This document shows positions 51,596 through 60,260 of a DNA stretch of 64,000 nt, piece by piece. Source of the DNA: Streptomyces sp. NBC_01016 (lineage in GTDB: Bacteria; Actinomycetota; Actinomycetes; Streptomycetales; Streptomycetaceae). The notes under the pieces are model-generated. The model saw only the letters and a list, made by a program, of their open reading frames with translations. It did no database searches and was not told where the DNA came from. Within the stretch, counting starts at the first letter, position 1. Every line of letters begins with the position of its first letter. Location of the stretch: assembly GCF_026341035.1 (NCBI RefSeq), contig NZ_JAPEOQ010000001.1, forward strand, positions 310,001 through 374,000, given 5' to 3'. A program made the translations under genes and the position numbers.

Positions 51596-53059
51596 ATGGT
51601 GTCACAGCCGGTCGTCGTGCTCGACGGCCACGGCCTCCCGGTCGCCGACGTGGTCCGCCTCGCCCATGCGAGCGCCCGTCCGGTCCCCGGCACGGACGCC
51701 ATGAAGCGCGTGGACCGGTCCTGGAACGCGGCGCGGGAGATCGCCGCGTGGGGCAGGGTCTACGGCCGCTCCACCGGCGTCGGCGCCAACCGCAGCGAGG
51801 ACGTGCCCACCGAGGCCGCCGCCGACCACGGCCTGCGCCTGCTGCGCAGCCACGCGGGCGCGATCGGCGACGAGCTGCCCGAGCGCGAGGTGCGCGCGAT
51901 GCTCGCGGTCCGCGCGAACCAGCTCCTGGCCGGCGGCGCGGGCCTGCGCCCCACGGTCGTCACGGCGCTCTGCGAAGCCCTGGAGGCGGGCGCGTACCCG
52001 GCGGTCAACGAGCACGGCTCGGTCGGCACCGGCGACATCGCGCCCCTGTCCCAGATGGGCCTGGCCCTCGCCGGCGAGCACCCGTGGCGCGGCAAGGGCA
52101 CCCCGCCCAAGCCGCAGCCCCTCGACAACAACGACGCCCTGGCCCTGATCTCCTCCAACGCACTCACCCTCGGCCAGGCGGCCCTCGCCCTGCACGAGAT
52201 GCGCGACCTGCTGGCGGCGACGAACCTGGTGGCGGCCCTGAGCCTGCTCGCGGTCGACGGTTCCTACGAGGCGTACGCCCTGCCCGTGCACGAGTCGCGC
52301 CGCCACAGGGGCAGCTTCGACGTGGCGGCCCGGATGCGCGAGATCCTCGGCGCCGACGACCACCCGACGCCCCCGCTCGGCCGGATCCAGGACCCGTACG
52401 GCTTCCGCTGCGTGCCGCAGATCCACGGTCCGGCGCAGGACGCGGCGGACGCCCTGGAGGACGTCCTCACGGTCGAGATCAACGCGGCGGCGGAGAACCC
52501 CCTGATCTCGTACACGGAGATGGCGGCCTACCACCACGGCGGCTTCTACATGGCCCAACTCGCCCTGGCCCTCGACCACTTCCGGCTCGCGGTCAGCCAG
52601 GTGGCCCGCCTCTCCACGTCCCGCCTCTCCACCCTCAACGAACCGAACTTCACCCGCCTTCGCCCGTTCCTCGCGGACGGCGAACCGGCGTCGTCCGGCG
52701 TGATGATCCTGGAGTACGCGGCCGGTGGCGCCCTCGCCGACCTGCGCGCCTTCTCGGCCCCCGCCTCGCTCGGCCACGCCGTGCTCTCCCGCGGCGTCGA
52801 GGAGCAGGCCAGCTTCGCCTCGCTGGCGGCCCGTCAGGCCCTGCGCGCGTGCGCGGCGTTCCGGCAGGTCGTGGGCTGCGAACTGGTCGCGGCGGTGCGG
52901 GCGTTGAGGCTGCGCGACCTGCACCCGGACGTGGAGCTTCCGGTGGGGCGGGCGTTCGAGCTGGCGTTGCAGGACCTGCCGGCGGAGATCGCGGACCGGC
53001 CGCTGACGGAGGACGTGGCGCGCGCGGCACAGCTCCTGGGCCGCTTCGTGACCCCCTAG
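51596..53059 (+). CDS. Aromatic amino acid/histidine lyase homologue, altered MIO triad
   Basis: 487 aa. It aligns along its length with histidine ammonia-lyase: YGRSTGVGAN (Tyr56), RSHAG, IQDPYGFRCVPQIHG (Tyr, Arg), AAENPLIS, VEEQASF (Glu). The Ala-Ser-Gly that cyclises to the MIO cofactor is missing: HGSVGTGDIAPLS has Gly144-Thr145-Gly146, one residue shorter than GSVGASGDLAPL. The Asn of the LALING motif is Ser (LALISSNA). It may be a lyase of different specificity or a non-canonical enzyme, so hutH is not assigned. ATG with AAGGGGGAAC upstream. Confidence 0.85.
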   Translation: MVSQPVVVLDGHGLPVADVVRLAHASARPVPGTDAMKRVDRSWNAAREIAAWGRVYGRSTGVGANRSEDVPTEAAADHGLRLLRSHAGAIGDELPEREVRAMLAVRANQLLAGGAGLRPTVVTALCEALEAGAYPAVNEHGSVGTGDIAPLSQMGLALAGEHPWRGKGTPPKPQPLDNNDALALISSNALTLGQAALALHEMRDLLAATNLVAALSLLAVDGSYEAYALPVHESRRHRGSFDVAARMREILGADDHPTPPLGRIQDPYGFRCVPQIHGPAQDAADALEDVLTVEINAAAENPLISYTEMAAYHHGGFYMAQLALALDHFRLAVSQVARLSTSRLSTLNEPNFTRLRPFLADGEPASSGVMILEYAAGGALADLRAFSAPASLGHAVLSRGVEEQASFASLAARQALRACAAFRQVVGCELVAAVRALRLRDLHPDVELPVGRAFELALQDLPAEIADRPLTEDVARAAQLLGRFVTP

Positions 53060-53107
53060 CCCCACCCCCCTTCATCAGCCCACACCCCTAGCCCCCACCC
53101 CTCCACT

Positions 53108-53145
53108 TTGAATAGAATCATGCACAATTCGGCACCCTTGAATGG
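53108..53145. promoter_or_regulatory. Direct TTGAATRG half-sites before the RpiR gene
   Basis: TTGAATAG (53108-53115) and TTGAATGG (53138-53145) are 30 bp apart, with ATTC between them. They lie just upstream of the ribosome site GGGAG of the regulator, consistent with autoregulation. Confidence 0.45.
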
Positions 53146-53158
53146 ACCGGCGGGAGAC

Positions 53159-54040
53159 ATGAGCGAGCGCACGGACAGCACACGGAGCGGGTCGGACAAC
53201 GACGCGGGGGCGCAGGGCCCCTCCGCCCGCCTCCAGAGCCTCTTCGAGGGGCACCGCCTCACCCCCACCCAGCGCCGCATCGCGCACTGCATGGTGCGGC
53301 GCGCGGCCGAGGTGCCGTTCCTGTCGTCCGTGGAGCTGGCCGAGCTCGCGGGCGTGAGCCAGCCCTCCGTGACCCGGTTCGCGGTCGCGCTCGGCTTCGA
53401 CGGCTACCCGGCGCTGCGCAAGCACCTGCGCGAGACGGCGCCCTCCGGACCGGCCACCGCCACCAAGGCCAACGAGTACCAGCAGGCCGTGGAAGCCGAG
53501 ATCGCCAACCTCCGGCACCTCGCCGAACTGCTCGCCGACCCGGAGCCGGTCGAACGGGCAGGCAGGATCCTCGCCGCCTCACCGACGCTGCTCGTCCTGG
53601 GGCTGCGCGCGGCCGCGTCCCAGGCGTTCGGCTTCGCGTACTTCGCCGCGAAGGTCCACCCCGACGTACGCCTCCTCGACGAGGGCGGCACCATGCTCGC
53701 CGACCGCATCGACGCGGCCGTCCGCGCGGGCGCCAAGACCCTGCTCTGCTTCGCGCTCCCCCGCCACCCGCGCGAGGTCGTCGACACCCTCGCGTACGCG
53801 AAGGAGGCGGGCCTGACCGTCGTCACGGTCGCCGACTCCGCCTTCGCCCCCGTCGCCCGCCACTCCGACCTGCTGCTGCCCGCGGCGGTCGGCACGGGCC
53901 TCGCCTTCGACACGGCGTGCTCGCCGATGCTGCTCGGCCGGGTGCTGCTTGAGGCGATGTGCGACGAGCTGCCGCAGGCACAGGCGCGACTCGAGGAGTT
54001 CGACGTACGGGCGGCGGAGCGCGGCCTCTTCGTCGAGTGA
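53159..54040 (+). CDS. RpiR/MurR-family transcriptional regulator
   Basis: 293 aa. N-terminal HTH_6 (about 24-95: LTPTQRRIAHCMVRRAAEVP, SSVELAELAGVSQPSVTRFA, LGFDGYPALRKHLRE) and a C-terminal SIS domain (about 130-260: LLVLGLRAAASQAFGFAYFA, LLCFALPRHPREVVDTLAYA). SIS domains sense phosphosugars or, in actinobacteria, other metabolites. Its position behind the lyase suggests control of that gene and the ABC importer. An ATG with GGGAG is preferred to the TTG 17 codons upstream. Confidence 0.92.
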   Translation: MSERTDSTRSGSDNDAGAQGPSARLQSLFEGHRLTPTQRRIAHCMVRRAAEVPFLSSVELAELAGVSQPSVTRFAVALGFDGYPALRKHLRETAPSGPATATKANEYQQAVEAEIANLRHLAELLADPEPVERAGRILAASPTLLVLGLRAAASQAFGFAYFAAKVHPDVRLLDEGGTMLADRIDAAVRAGAKTLLCFALPRHPREVVDTLAYAKEAGLTVVTVADSAFAPVARHSDLLLPAAVGTGLAFDTACSPMLLGRVLLEAMCDELPQAQARLEEFDVRAAERGLFVE

Positions 54041-54405
54041 CGGTCGATTCCCGTGGACGGTCAACACCCGTACGGGAGAAGTGAGTTGCGCGGGGACCGC
54101 CGCACCCCCGTGTGACGGGGGGCGGGACGACGGCGGTCCCCGCGAAGGGCGTGCACCGGGTCAGGCCGGGTGCGCGCCCAGGGCGTCCGTGGAGGTCCGG
54201 GAGCCGCTCCGGAGGTTCCTTTGACGCCGCTCGGTGTCGGGTGGGGCGGGGAGCCGCTCCCGCCCCTTCCGACATCCACCAATCTGCCGGACCCGTGTTA
54301 AGCCGGTGCTGCGCGCACGTGTCGCGCTCGTACCGTTTTCGCGAACCCGGGAAAGCGACGTACGAAACGGCCCCCGAAACGGCCCCCGAAGCAGCCCGAA
54401 TCGGC
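54041..54405. other. 365-bp intergenic region without a supported gene
   Basis: Between the convergent RpiR and cystathionine beta-synthase genes. It holds an imperfect hairpin near 54241-54268 (GGGGCGGGGAGC-CG-CTCCCGCCCC) and a 12-bp tandem duplication GAAACGGCCCCC at 54364-54387 followed by a degenerate third unit. No ribosome site leads a credible frame. Confidence 0.5.
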
Positions 54406-55797
54406 CTACTTCGCCGCGTCCTTGGCCAGGAACGACAACAGGTCCTGACGGCTCACCACACCCGTCGGCCTGCCCTCGACCAGCACGATCGCCGCGTCGG
54501 CCGCACCGAGCACACTCATCAGGTCCGCCACCGGCTCCCCCGAGCCGACCTGCGGCAGCGGCGCCGACATGTGCTTCTCCAACGGGTCGTGCAGGGACGC
54601 CCGCTGGGCGAACAGCGCGTCGAGCAGCTCCCGCTCCACGACGGACCCGATGACCTCGGCGGCCATCACGTCCGGGTGCCCCGCGCCCGGCTTCACGATC
54701 GGCATCTGCGAGACCCCGTACTCGCGCAGCACCTCGATGGCCTGACCGACCGTCTCCTCCGGGTGCATATGGACGAGCGAGGGCAGCGCGCCGCCCTCCT
54801 TGTCCTTCAGCACGTCGCCGACGCGGGCGCTGGGCCCGGAGTCCTCGAGGAAGCCGTAGTCCGCCATCCAGTCGTCGTTGAAGATCTTCGAGAGGTATCC
54901 GCGCCCGCTGTCCGGCAACAGCACGACCACGATGTCGTCGGGACCGAGCCCCTCCGCGACCCGCAGCGCCGCCATCACGGCCATCCCGCAGGAGCCGCCC
55001 ACGAGGAGCCCCTCCTCCTTGGCGAGGCGCCGCGTCATCTGGAACGAGTCCTTGTCGGACACCGCGACGATCTCGTCGGCGACCTCACGGTCGTAGGCGG
55101 TCGGCCAGAAGTCCTCGCCCACGCCCTCGACGAGGTACGGGCGCCCGGAGCCACCGGAGTAGACGGACCCCTCGGGGTCGGCCCCGATGACCTTGACCCG
55201 CCCCTCGCTCGCGTCCTTCAGATAGCGCCCGGTCCCGGAAATGGTGCCGCCGGTGCCGACGCCCGTGACGAAATGGGTGATCCGCCCGTCCGTCTGCTCC
55301 CACAGCTCGGGCCCGGTGGAGTGGTAGTGCGACTCGGGGTTGTGCGGGTTGCTGTACTGGTCCGGCTTCCAGGCGCCGGGCGTCTCGCGTACGAGCCTGT
55401 CCGAGACGTTGTAGTACGAATCCGGGTGCTCGGGGTCCACCGCCGTGGGGCAGACCACGACCTCGGCGCCGTACGCGCGCAGCACATTGATCTTGTCCGT
55501 GGAGACCTTGTCAGGGCAGACGAAAATGCACTTGTAGCCCTTCTGCTGGGCCACCATGGCGAGGCCGACGCCGGTGTTTCCGCTGGTCGGCTCGACGATG
55601 GTGCCCCCTGGCTCCAGCTCCCCGCTCCGCTCCGCCGCCTCGATCATGCGCAGCGCGATGCGGTCCTTCACGCTGCCGCCGGGGTTGAAGTACTCGACCT
55701 TGGCCAGGACGGTCGCCCGCAGCCCTTCGGTCACCTTGTTGAGCCTCACCAGCGGGGTGTTGCCGACGAGGTCGATCATCGATTCGTGGATGCGCAC
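54406..55797 (-). CDS. cbs: Cystathionine beta-synthase
   Basis: 463 aa. PLP enzyme condensing serine and homocysteine to cystathionine. Lys44 in NPGGSVKDR binds PLP; EPTSGNTGVG and GVGTGGTISGTGRYLK hold the phosphate. Two C-terminal CBS domains (about 340-463) distinguish it from cysteine synthase and suggest allosteric control, perhaps by S-adenosylmethionine. No N-terminal haem region. GTG start with GGAG 6-7 bases upstream. Confidence 0.94.
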   Translation of the reverse strand: MRIHESMIDLVGNTPLVRLNKVTEGLRATVLAKVEYFNPGGSVKDRIALRMIEAAERSGELEPGGTIVEPTSGNTGVGLAMVAQQKGYKCIFVCPDKVSTDKINVLRAYGAEVVVCPTAVDPEHPDSYYNVSDRLVRETPGAWKPDQYSNPHNPESHYHSTGPELWEQTDGRITHFVTGVGTGGTISGTGRYLKDASEGRVKVIGADPEGSVYSGGSGRPYLVEGVGEDFWPTAYDREVADEIVAVSDKDSFQMTRRLAKEEGLLVGGSCGMAVMAALRVAEGLGPDDIVVVLLPDSGRGYLSKIFNDDWMADYGFLEDSGPSARVGDVLKDKEGGALPSLVHMHPEETVGQAIEVLREYGVSQMPIVKPGAGHPDVMAAEVIGSVVERELLDALFAQRASLHDPLEKHMSAPLPQVGSGEPVADLMSVLGAADAAIVLVEGRPTGVVSRQDLLSFLAKDAAK

Positions 55798-55955
55798 CGT
55801 GGTCTCCGGGTTCTCCTCCGTAATGGTGCCGCCAGGGTAAGGCGCACACCATGGACCATGGGGCTTCATCCGGCGTTGCGATTGGCCGACAGGGATAACG
55901 GGGCAAGGAGTCCTTGTAGCCGTAAAAGAGTCGCAGAGGCAGGTGGCCGCGGAAC

Positions 55956-56978
55956 ATGTCGAGCAGGGCGAGGGTGGCACGGCGGATCGCAGCGGGCGCA
56001 GCGTACGGCGGCGGCGGGATCGGGCTGCTGGGTGCGGCCACGGTCGGAGTCGTGCTCGCCGAGGTACATATCGCGCGCCGTCAGGTCGGCAACCACGGTC
56101 CCGAGCCGGTGCACGTGCCGGCCGCGGACGGTGTGTACGGGCGGCGGATGTACGGCCCTCGCGACGGCGAACCGTTGCGCTTCCTCATGCTGGGGGACTC
56201 GACGGCCGCGGGGCAGGGTGTGCACCGGGCGGGGCAGACGCCGGGTGCGCTGCTCGCGTCCGGGCTCGCGGCGGTGGCGGAGCGGACGGTGGAGCTGCGC
56301 AATGTGGCGCTGCCGGGCGCGCGCTCCGACGACCTGGACCGCCAGGTGCCGCTCGGGCTCGCCGACCCCGACTGGCAGCCCGACGTCTGCGTGATCATGA
56401 TCGGCGCGAACGACGTCACGCACCGCATCCCGGCGACGAAGTCCGTACGACATCTGTCGGCGGCCGTACGCCGCCTGCGGACGGCCGGCGCCGAAGTGGT
56501 GGTCGGCACGTGCCCCGACCTGGGGTCGGTGGAACCGGTCCAGCAGCCGCTGCGCTGGCTGGCCCGCCGCGCCTCGCGCCAGCTCGCGGCGGCGCAGACC
56601 ATCGGCGCGGTGGAGCAGGGGGGCCGCACGGTGTCGCTGGGCGACCTGCTGGGGCCCGAGTTCTCGGCGAACCCCCGCGAAATGTTCGGCCCGGACAACT
56701 ACCACCCCTCCATGGAGGGGTACGCGACCGCGGCGATGGCGGTGCTCCCCACGCTCTGCGCCGCGCTGGGCCTCTGGCCGGAGGAGGAGCGCCCGGACGC
56801 CTCCCGCTCCGAGGGCTTCCTCCCGGTCGCCCGCGCGGCGGCGCAGGCCGCCCAGGAGGGCGGTACGGAGGTCGCGGCGGCCATGCCGACCGGTCCCCGG
56901 GGACCGTGGGCGTTGCTGAAGCGGCGCCGTAGGAGGCGGGTCCCGGCGGAGGAGCCGGTATCGCAATCGAGCGCTTGA
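55956..56978 (+). CDS. SGNH/GDSL hydrolase with N-terminal membrane anchor
   Basis: 340 aa. Block I MLGDSTAAGQG (catalytic Ser about 82), block III IGANDVTH, block V DNYHPSMEGY (Asp and His). One N-terminal hydrophobic segment (about 17-36) after Arg residues is a signal anchor, so the domain is extracytoplasmic. The last 80 residues are a Pro/Arg/Ala-rich tail. An esterase or deacetylase acting on surface lipids or glycans is plausible; substrate unknown. ATG preceded by GAGG at some distance. Confidence 0.88.
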   Translation: MSSRARVARRIAAGAAYGGGGIGLLGAATVGVVLAEVHIARRQVGNHGPEPVHVPAADGVYGRRMYGPRDGEPLRFLMLGDSTAAGQGVHRAGQTPGALLASGLAAVAERTVELRNVALPGARSDDLDRQVPLGLADPDWQPDVCVIMIGANDVTHRIPATKSVRHLSAAVRRLRTAGAEVVVGTCPDLGSVEPVQQPLRWLARRASRQLAAAQTIGAVEQGGRTVSLGDLLGPEFSANPREMFGPDNYHPSMEGYATAAMAVLPTLCAALGLWPEEERPDASRSEGFLPVARAAAQAAQEGGTEVAAAMPTGPRGPWALLKRRRRRRVPAEEPVSQSSA

Positions 56979-56991
56979 CCGTCCTCCGCTC

Positions 56992-57069
56992 CCGGGGCTC
57001 CGCCCCGGACCCCGCGCCTCAAACGCCGGCGGGGCTGAATTTGCTCAGCCCCGCCGCAGGGGCTTGAAG
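56992..57069. repeat. GC-rich palindromic intergenic repeat, copy 8
   Basis: Module A CGGGGCTCCGCCCCGGACCC followed by CCTCAAACGCCGGCGGGGC, a 7-base loop AATTTGC between TGA and TCA, and AGCCCCGCCG. Located between the hydrolase and thiolase genes in the same direction. Confidence 0.75.
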
Positions 57070-57187
57070 GGCTGAGCAAGCGCTTAGTAAAGTGCGGCAG
57101 GGGTCACACCCCAGTACCGGTGACCCGAGCGGTACGTACGGGTAACTTCCCTCACGGTCAGCCGTATCGAACTCTTGGAGCCGCGTG

Positions 57188-58408
57188 ATGCCCGAAGCAG
57201 TGATCGTCTCAGCCGCCCGTTCCCCCATCGGCCGCGCCTTCAAGGGGTCGCTCAAGGACCTCCGCCCGGACGACCTGACCGCCACGATCATCCAGGCCGC
57301 CCTCGCCAAGGTCCCCGAGCTCGACCCCCGCGAGATCGACGACCTGATGCTCGGCTGCGGCCTCCCCGGCGGCGAGCAGGGCAACAACCTCGGCCGCATC
57401 GTCTCCGTACAGATGGGCATGGACCACCTCCCGGGCTGCACCGTCACCCGGTACTGCTCCAGCTCGCTCCAGACGACCCGCATGGCGCTGCACGCCATCA
57501 AGGCCGGCGAGGGCGACGTCTTCATCTCGGCCGGCGTCGAGATGGTGTCCCGCTTCGCGAAGGGGAACTCGGACTCGCTCCCCGACACCCGCAACCCGCT
57601 CTTCGCCGACGCCGAGGCCCGCACCGCCGAGGTCGCCACGCAGGAGAACACCAGCTGGCACGACCCGCGCGAGGACGGCCTGGTCCCGGACGCGTACATC
57701 GCGATGGGCCAGACCGCCGAGAACCTGGCCCGCGTGAAGGGCATCACCCGCGCCGAGATGGACGCCTTCGGCGTGCGCTCGCAGAACCGCGCCGAGGAAG
57801 CCATCAAGAACGGCTTCTGGGAGCGCGAGATCACCCCGGTGACGACCCCCGACGGCACGGTCGTCTCCAAGGACGACGGCCCGCGCGCCGGCGTCACGCT
57901 CGAAGGCGTCTCGGGCCTCAAGCCCGTCTTCCGCCCCGACGGCCTGGTCACGGCCGCCAACTGCTGCCCGCTGAACGACGGCGCCGCCGCCCTCGTGATC
58001 ATGTCGGACACCAAGGCGCGCGAGCTGGGCCTGACCCCGCTCGCCCGCGTCGTCTCCACCGGCGTCTCGGGCCTGTCCCCCGAGATCATGGGCCTCGGCC
58101 CGGTCGAGGCCAGCAAGCAGGCCCTGAAGCGGGCCAACCTGACCATCGACGACATCGACCTGGCCGAGATCAACGAGGCGTTCGCCGCGCAGGTCATCCC
58201 GTCCGCCCGCGAGCTCGGCATCGACGAGGACAAGCTGAACGTGAACGGTGGCGCCATCGCCGTCGGCCACCCCTTCGGCATGACCGGCGCCCGGATCACC
58301 GGCACGCTGATCAACTCGCTCCAGTTCCACGACAAGCAGTTCGGCCTGGAGACCATGTGCGTCGGCGGCGGCCAGGGCATGGCGATGGTCATCGAGCGCC
58401 TGAGCTGA
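57188..58408 (+). CDS. Acetyl-CoA C-acyltransferase (thiolase)
   Basis: 406 aa. Condenses or cleaves acyl-CoA and acetyl-CoA. Nucleophile Cys90 in RYCSSSLQT, NEAFAAQ (Asn), GHPFGMTGAR (His) and the second Cys in CVGGGQGMA. Degradative or biosynthetic class cannot be separated. The usual NEAFA loop is intact. ATG (a GTG one codon earlier is possible) with TTGGAG upstream. Ends at a hairpin terminator. Confidence 0.95.
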   Translation: MPEAVIVSAARSPIGRAFKGSLKDLRPDDLTATIIQAALAKVPELDPREIDDLMLGCGLPGGEQGNNLGRIVSVQMGMDHLPGCTVTRYCSSSLQTTRMALHAIKAGEGDVFISAGVEMVSRFAKGNSDSLPDTRNPLFADAEARTAEVATQENTSWHDPREDGLVPDAYIAMGQTAENLARVKGITRAEMDAFGVRSQNRAEEAIKNGFWEREITPVTTPDGTVVSKDDGPRAGVTLEGVSGLKPVFRPDGLVTAANCCPLNDGAAALVIMSDTKARELGLTPLARVVSTGVSGLSPEIMGLGPVEASKQALKRANLTIDDIDLAEINEAFAAQVIPSARELGIDEDKLNVNGGAIAVGHPFGMTGARITGTLINSLQFHDKQFGLETMCVGGGQGMAMVIERLS

Positions 58409-58445
58409 CCCGGGCCGGACCGAGGCGGTCTACCCGTTCGTGATC

Positions 58446-58486
58446 CAATCTCCCCCAGGATGTGACGTGCATCTCGGGGGAGATTG
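58446..58486 (+). terminator. Terminator after thiolase
   Basis: A perfect 11-bp stem CAATCTCCCCC/GGGGGAGATTG, with an inner GATG/CATC pair, followed by ATTTTCG. The stem sequence also appears in repeat copies 2 and 3. Confidence 0.85.
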
Positions 58487-58642
58487 ATTTTCGCAGGTCA
58501 ACCCCGTTCCCACCCCATACCGGTGCTAAACACCCGCCAAAAGACCTGTCCGTTTCGTGACGTAATGCACTGACAGCTGGTTCGTCCAGGCTTCAAGCTG
58601 ATGTAGGAAGTCGGGGGTCGACTTGAAACCGGGAGTACGTCA

Positions 58643-59470
58643 GTGAGCGCCATGCCTGCCGCCATAAGTGTCCTCGTGCTCGCCACGGCCGCTGCCACGG
58701 CCGTCGGTGTCGCCACCCTGCAGCACGTCAGGGGTCTGCGCCGACAGGTCTCTGAGCTGCGCGACGAGCTGAGCAGGGATCGCGCCGTCCAGGCGCTTCC
58801 CGGCATCCCCGCCGCCCGCACCACGCCGGACGCCGAGGCGATACGCAACGCCGTCGCCGACGCCCTCGCCGAGGAGCGGGAGCGGGAGCTGGCGGAGGCC
58901 CGGGCGTTCTGGGCCGCCCAGGAGGCGCGGGACAGCTCGGAGCTGCCGCCGTTCCTGGCCGGCGGCGCGCTCGGCGACGACATGTTCCTGCCGCGTCAGG
59001 CGGACCTCGTGGGCCTTGAGCCCTTCGGGGAGCCGTCGCTCGAGCCGGAGGACGAGTTCGCCGGCACGGCCGCGCTCGACGAGATCGTCGAGGAGTCGCC
59101 CGAGCTGGCCGCCGCGCGCCGTCGGCACCCCTCGCACCCGGACTTCGTGCCGGTCCAGTCGCCGGTCGTGGGCGACCACGAGCGCACGGTGCAGTGCCTC
59201 GAGGAGCTGGCGCAGACGCGTACCGCCCTCGCCGACGTCCGTCCGGGTCCGCTCGGCACGCTCGACGTGTACGTGTTCACCGACGGCACGACGCTCTGCA
59301 TGACGCCCGGACACCGGGAGACGGCGGAGCAGTTGGCGTCCGCCCTGCGCGAGGGCGAGACCCCGGTCCTCCTCGGCGGCTCGGGCGTCTCCGGCGCGTA
59401 CGCCCTGACCTTCGAGTGCGCCCGCTCCAACGTCTACATACTGGCCGACCGCGTCATAGCTTCGGCCTGA
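58643..59470 (+). CDS. Membrane-anchored protein of unknown function
   Basis: 275 aa. One N-terminal helix (about 7-26), then a coiled-coil (VRGLRRQVSELRDELSRD), an acidic central part with a charged helix (NAVADALAEEREREL), and a C-terminal beta-rich domain (about 185-275: LGTLDVYVFTDGTTLCMTPG, LLGGSGVSGAYALTFECARS). No family recognised. GTG with GGGAG upstream. The C-terminal fold with paired Cys may bind something, but nothing more can be said. Confidence 0.75.
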   Translation: MSAMPAAISVLVLATAAATAVGVATLQHVRGLRRQVSELRDELSRDRAVQALPGIPAARTTPDAEAIRNAVADALAEERERELAEARAFWAAQEARDSSELPPFLAGGALGDDMFLPRQADLVGLEPFGEPSLEPEDEFAGTAALDEIVEESPELAAARRRHPSHPDFVPVQSPVVGDHERTVQCLEELAQTRTALADVRPGPLGTLDVYVFTDGTTLCMTPGHRETAEQLASALREGETPVLLGGSGVSGAYALTFECARSNVYILADRVIASA

Positions 59471-59474
59471 GCAA

Positions 59475-59526
59475 CTTCAGCCCCGCCGGCGATTGAGGCG
59501 CGGGGTCCGGGGCGGAGCCCCGAGGC
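59475..59526. repeat. GC-rich palindromic intergenic repeat, copy 9
   Basis: CAGCCCCGCCGGCGATTGAG followed by GCGCGGGGTCCGGGGCGGAG and CCCCGAGG, the inverse of copy 8. Between convergent genes. Confidence 0.7.
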
Positions 59527-59535
59527 CGTAACGGG

Positions 59536-59847
59536 TCAGACACCGGCCCGCTTCATCGCCACCTCGACCAATTCCACCGCCTCCGCGAGGCCCTCCGCCT
59601 CCCGGAGGGAAACCGCCAAGTCCCGCCCCGCGACCGTCACTTGGTCGGCCGCGGCGAACATCCCCGCATCGGGCATCTCCCGCACGGGCACGTCGGGCGC
59701 ATCCAACTTCTGGGCCCGCTCCGAAAGCTCCCTGGCCAGCGCCAGCGCCTCCGCGGCAGCGTTCCGCTGCAGTCTGCTCTGCGGCGCGGCCCGGAGCCGA
59801 TCGGCGAACTGATCCACTGCTGCGGTCAAAGGCGTCGTATCAAGCAC
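59536..59847 (-). CDS. Small helical protein, unknown function
   Basis: 103 aa from a GTG. All helical by eye: LTAAVDQFADRLRAAPQSRL, AAAEALALARELSERAQKLD, and EAEGLAEAVELVEVAMKRAG. The middle DAPDVPVREMPDAGMFAAAD is less regular. No motif recognised and no clear ribosome site, so the start is uncertain. Divergent from the DUF4287 gene with 87 bp between. Confidence 0.6.
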   Translation of the reverse strand: MLDTTPLTAAVDQFADRLRAAPQSRLQRNAAAEALALARELSERAQKLDAPDVPVREMPDAGMFAAADQVTVAGRDLAVSLREAEGLAEAVELVEVAMKRAGV

Positions 59848-59934
59848 GCGGCGACTGTAGCTGTTTACAAGGCCCCGGCGCTCAGGCACGGTGGCGTGAA
59901 GGACCGGCCACATCGAAGCGTTCCGGAGGCGCCG

Positions 59935-60165
59935 ATGTCCCAAGTCTTCTCCGAGGAGACCCACCGCAATCTGCTGGCTCGCATCCCCCACTGCACCGGT
60001 CGCGAACTCCGCGACTGGATGCGCACCGTCGAAGAAGGTCCCTGCTTTCTTCGCTTCGAAGAGAAGGTCAGTTGGCTGCGCGGCGAGCACGATCTCGCGT
60101 ACGGCCACGCGAAAGCGATCATCCACGAGTACGACCTGAGGCGCGCCGCTCGGCGATTCCGGTAG
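59935..60165 (+). CDS. DUF4287 family protein
   Basis: 76 aa: MSQVFSEETHRNLLARIPHC, DWMRTVEEGPCFLRFEEKVS, and LAYGHAKAIIHEYDLRRAAR. It is the whole DUF4287 domain, a short helical module widespread in actinobacteria with no established role. ATG with GGAGG about 7 bases upstream. Ends before a strong terminator shared with the Bax-inhibitor gene. Confidence 0.85.
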   Translation: MSQVFSEETHRNLLARIPHCTGRELRDWMRTVEEGPCFLRFEEKVSWLRGEHDLAYGHAKAIIHEYDLRRAARRFR

Positions 60166-60202
60166 CGCCCCGCTCCCCTTCACAACCCTCACCTCACAGC
60201 AA

Positions 60203-60235
60203 AGGGGCCCGCACACCCAAGGTGTGCGGGCCCCT
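60203..60235. terminator. Bidirectional terminator
   Basis: A perfect 15-bp stem (AGGGGCCCGCACACC with its complement) and a 3-base loop CAA, between the convergent DUF4287 and Bax-inhibitor-1 genes. Confidence 0.9.
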
Positions 60236-60260
60236 GACACTCGACCGTCAGGCGTTACGC

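Noticed and set aside
51596..53059. Calling the lyase hutH
   Set aside because: The MIO triad and the neighbouring Asn motif differ from true histidine ammonia-lyases, so only family membership is claimed.
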